Source of the DNA: an uncultured Eubacteriales bacterium | Lineage (GTDB): Bacteria > Bacillota > Clostridia > Christensenellales > CAG-138 | Direction: 5' to 3' | Assembly (NCBI GenBank): GCA_900550525.1 | Contig: URSN01000071.1 | Location: 1 to 9,643, forward strand | DNA length: 9,643 nt | Part shown: piece after piece, positions 9,073 to 9,643 of the stretch | Layout of the letters: every line of letters begins with the position of its first letter | How positions within the stretch are numbered: the stretch's first letter is position 1 | Translations under genes and position numbers: made by a program | The notes under the pieces: model-generated | The model's input: the letters and a program-made list of their open reading frames with translations, nothing else | Database searches by the model: none | What the model was told of the DNA's origin: nothing

Positions 9073-9268
9073 CGCTTCCGCTCCGTGTTCCCGTTCGATA
9101 GCTCCGGTTTTGCGCGTTTGCGCCGGCGGCCCGGTACCGCGCTTTGGCTCCGCGCTTTCGCCGCTGGGCGGGCGCAGTGGTTTGTCCCGCTGCGCCCGGT
9201 GCCGCGCTTTGGCTCCGTGTATTCGTATGATCGCTCCGGTTTAGCGCCCGCGCCGCTGGGCGGGCGCA
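9058..9268. repeat. Mosaic of direct repeats at the uvrA start
   Basis: Several diverged direct repeats overlap. GTGTTCCCGTTC occurs at 9058-9069 and 9085-9096, 27 bases apart. A 38-base segment at 9074-9111 recurs at 9206-9243 with about nine differences. A 23-base segment at 9130-9152 recurs at 9195-9217 with one mismatch. CGCCGCTGGGCGGGCGCA is repeated exactly at 9159-9176 and 9251-9268. The array covers the predicted first codons and leader of the uvrA-like gene, and on the minus strand it stays open in the uvrA frame back to a stop at 9241-9243. Confidence 0.75.
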
Positions 9269-9314
9269 CGCCGCAACAGGCTGGCCGCGCGTCCCCGGCG
9301 GGCCCGCCCTGCGG

Positions 9315-9331
9315 CGCCCCGCAACGGGGCG
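9315..9331. other. Small G+C-rich hairpin
   Basis: CGCCCCG (9315-9321) pairs with CGGGGCG (9325-9331) around CAA. There is no T tract on either side, so it is unlikely to be an intrinsic terminator. If the upstream promoter candidate is real, it would lie in the uvrA leader RNA. No function can be assigned. Confidence 0.4.
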
Positions 9332-9367
9332 GCTGTCGTCTGCGCACATGGCCTGCGCAGCATATCC

Positions 9368-9395
9368 ATTGTAGTTTGCCGCCCAGGTTGTGTAA
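9368..9395 (-). promoter_or_regulatory. Weak promoter candidate for the uvrA-like gene
   Basis: On the minus strand TACAAT (9368-9373) matches five of six -10 bases. A 16-base spacer separates it from TTACAC (9390-9395), a poor -35 match. The segment is the only AT-richer patch between the window edge and the uvrA start, which is the main reason to consider it. If used, the leader would be about 290 bases and would contain the repeat mosaic. Confidence 0.25.
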
Positions 9396-9400
9396 TCGGG

Positions 9401-9522
9401 CCCGTCCGCGCGGCGCCCCTCCGCTGCCGCCCGTCCGCATGCCTCCCGTCCGCTCATCGCCCCGCCGCTGCCGCCCGTCCGCGCGCCGCCCCGCCGCTGC
9501 CGCCCATCCCCGCATCCCGTCC
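9401..9522. repeat. 29-bp tandem repeat array (minisatellite-like)
   Basis: Three 29-base units (9408-9436, 9452-9480, 9481-9509) share GCTGCCGCCCGTCC-like ends. A shortened 15-base unit lies at 9437-9451, and partial copies flank the array at 9401-9407 and 9510-9522. The unit length is not a multiple of three and one copy is internally deleted by 14 bases, so the array would change frame repeatedly and is unlikely to be coding. Replication slippage is the likely origin. Confidence 0.8.
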
Positions 9523-9643
9523 ACGCGCCGCCCCTGCGGGAGCGCGCGGCCCCGCCGGGCTGGCGTCCGCGTCATACACATGCCGTCGCGGTCATTCGTC
9601 CACGTCGCGCATCCGTGTACCGCCGCGGGGTGGCGCAGGATGG

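Larger units (their letters stand above)
9073..9643. other. Gene-free G+C-rich region upstream of the uvrA-like gene
   Basis: No convincing gene is visible in these 571 bases. Frames that remain open are arginine/glycine/alanine-rich, as expected from G+C-rich repeats, and have no ribosome binding site or recognisable motif. The region holds the direct-repeat mosaic, an AT-richer patch with a weak promoter-like pair, a small hairpin (9315-9331) and the 29-bp repeat array. On the minus strand a short open stretch ends with TGA at 9592-9594 (tail RMRDVDE). It could be the end of a gene beyond the right edge, but support is minimal. Confidence 0.5.

Noticed and set aside
9058..9104. LexA/DinR-type SOS box near the uvrA start (GAAC-containing repeats)
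   Set aside because: The GAAC motifs are part of direct repeats and are not followed by an inverted GTTC at the required spacing.
9401..9522. CRISPR array
   Set aside because: Units are contiguous without unique spacers and differ from each other. No cas genes are nearby.

Overview
The window is about two-thirds G+C and looks like a chromosomal segment of a high-G+C member of the Bacillota (Clostridia-like, possibly a gut lineage). The reasons are a T-box tRNA-sensing leader, an IleRS of the eukaryote-like type 2 form common in clostridia, a B12-dependent ribonucleotide reductase, and intrinsic terminators. The taxonomic placement is inference.

Left part (1-3590, + strand). The tail of an unidentified gene ends at 101 directly on an intrinsic terminator. 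A strong promoter (138-166) follows, then a complete transcriptional T-box riboswitch (about 173-436) with an isoleucine AUC specifier, mutually exclusive antiterminator and terminator stems, and ileS (468-3590). Uncharged tRNA-Ile should therefore switch on synthesis of its own charging enzyme.

Convergent spacer (3591-3940). No gene. It holds two polypyrimidine/polypurine hairpins of one family in inverted orientation (3638-3668 and 3867-3903). Between them lies a pair of overlapping, alternative G+C-rich hairpins (3737-3782). The spacer probably ends transcription of both ileS and the opposing nrdJ, and it may be a dispersed repeat.

Right part (3941-9643, - strand, read right to left). uvrA-like gene (6484-9072), then a short spacer with a terminator and a 21-bp tandem duplication, then nrdJ (3941-6283) with its own promoter and a perfect NrdR-type palindrome in its leader. 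NrdJ is an adenosylcobalamin-dependent ribonucleoside-triphosphate reductase carrying an N-terminal ATP-cone. The UvrA paralogue lacks most of the UvrB-interaction region, so it is UvrA2/DrrC-like rather than the housekeeping repair subunit.

Region 9073-9643 has no convincing gene. It carries a mosaic of direct repeats next to the uvrA start and a 29-bp minisatellite-like array. The genes form no single pathway: charging of tRNA-Ile, dNTP supply, and DNA binding or drug/DNA-damage tolerance are separate housekeeping or accessory functions. I see no phage, transposase, CRISPR array or obvious new multi-gene system. The most unusual content is in the non-coding stretches.
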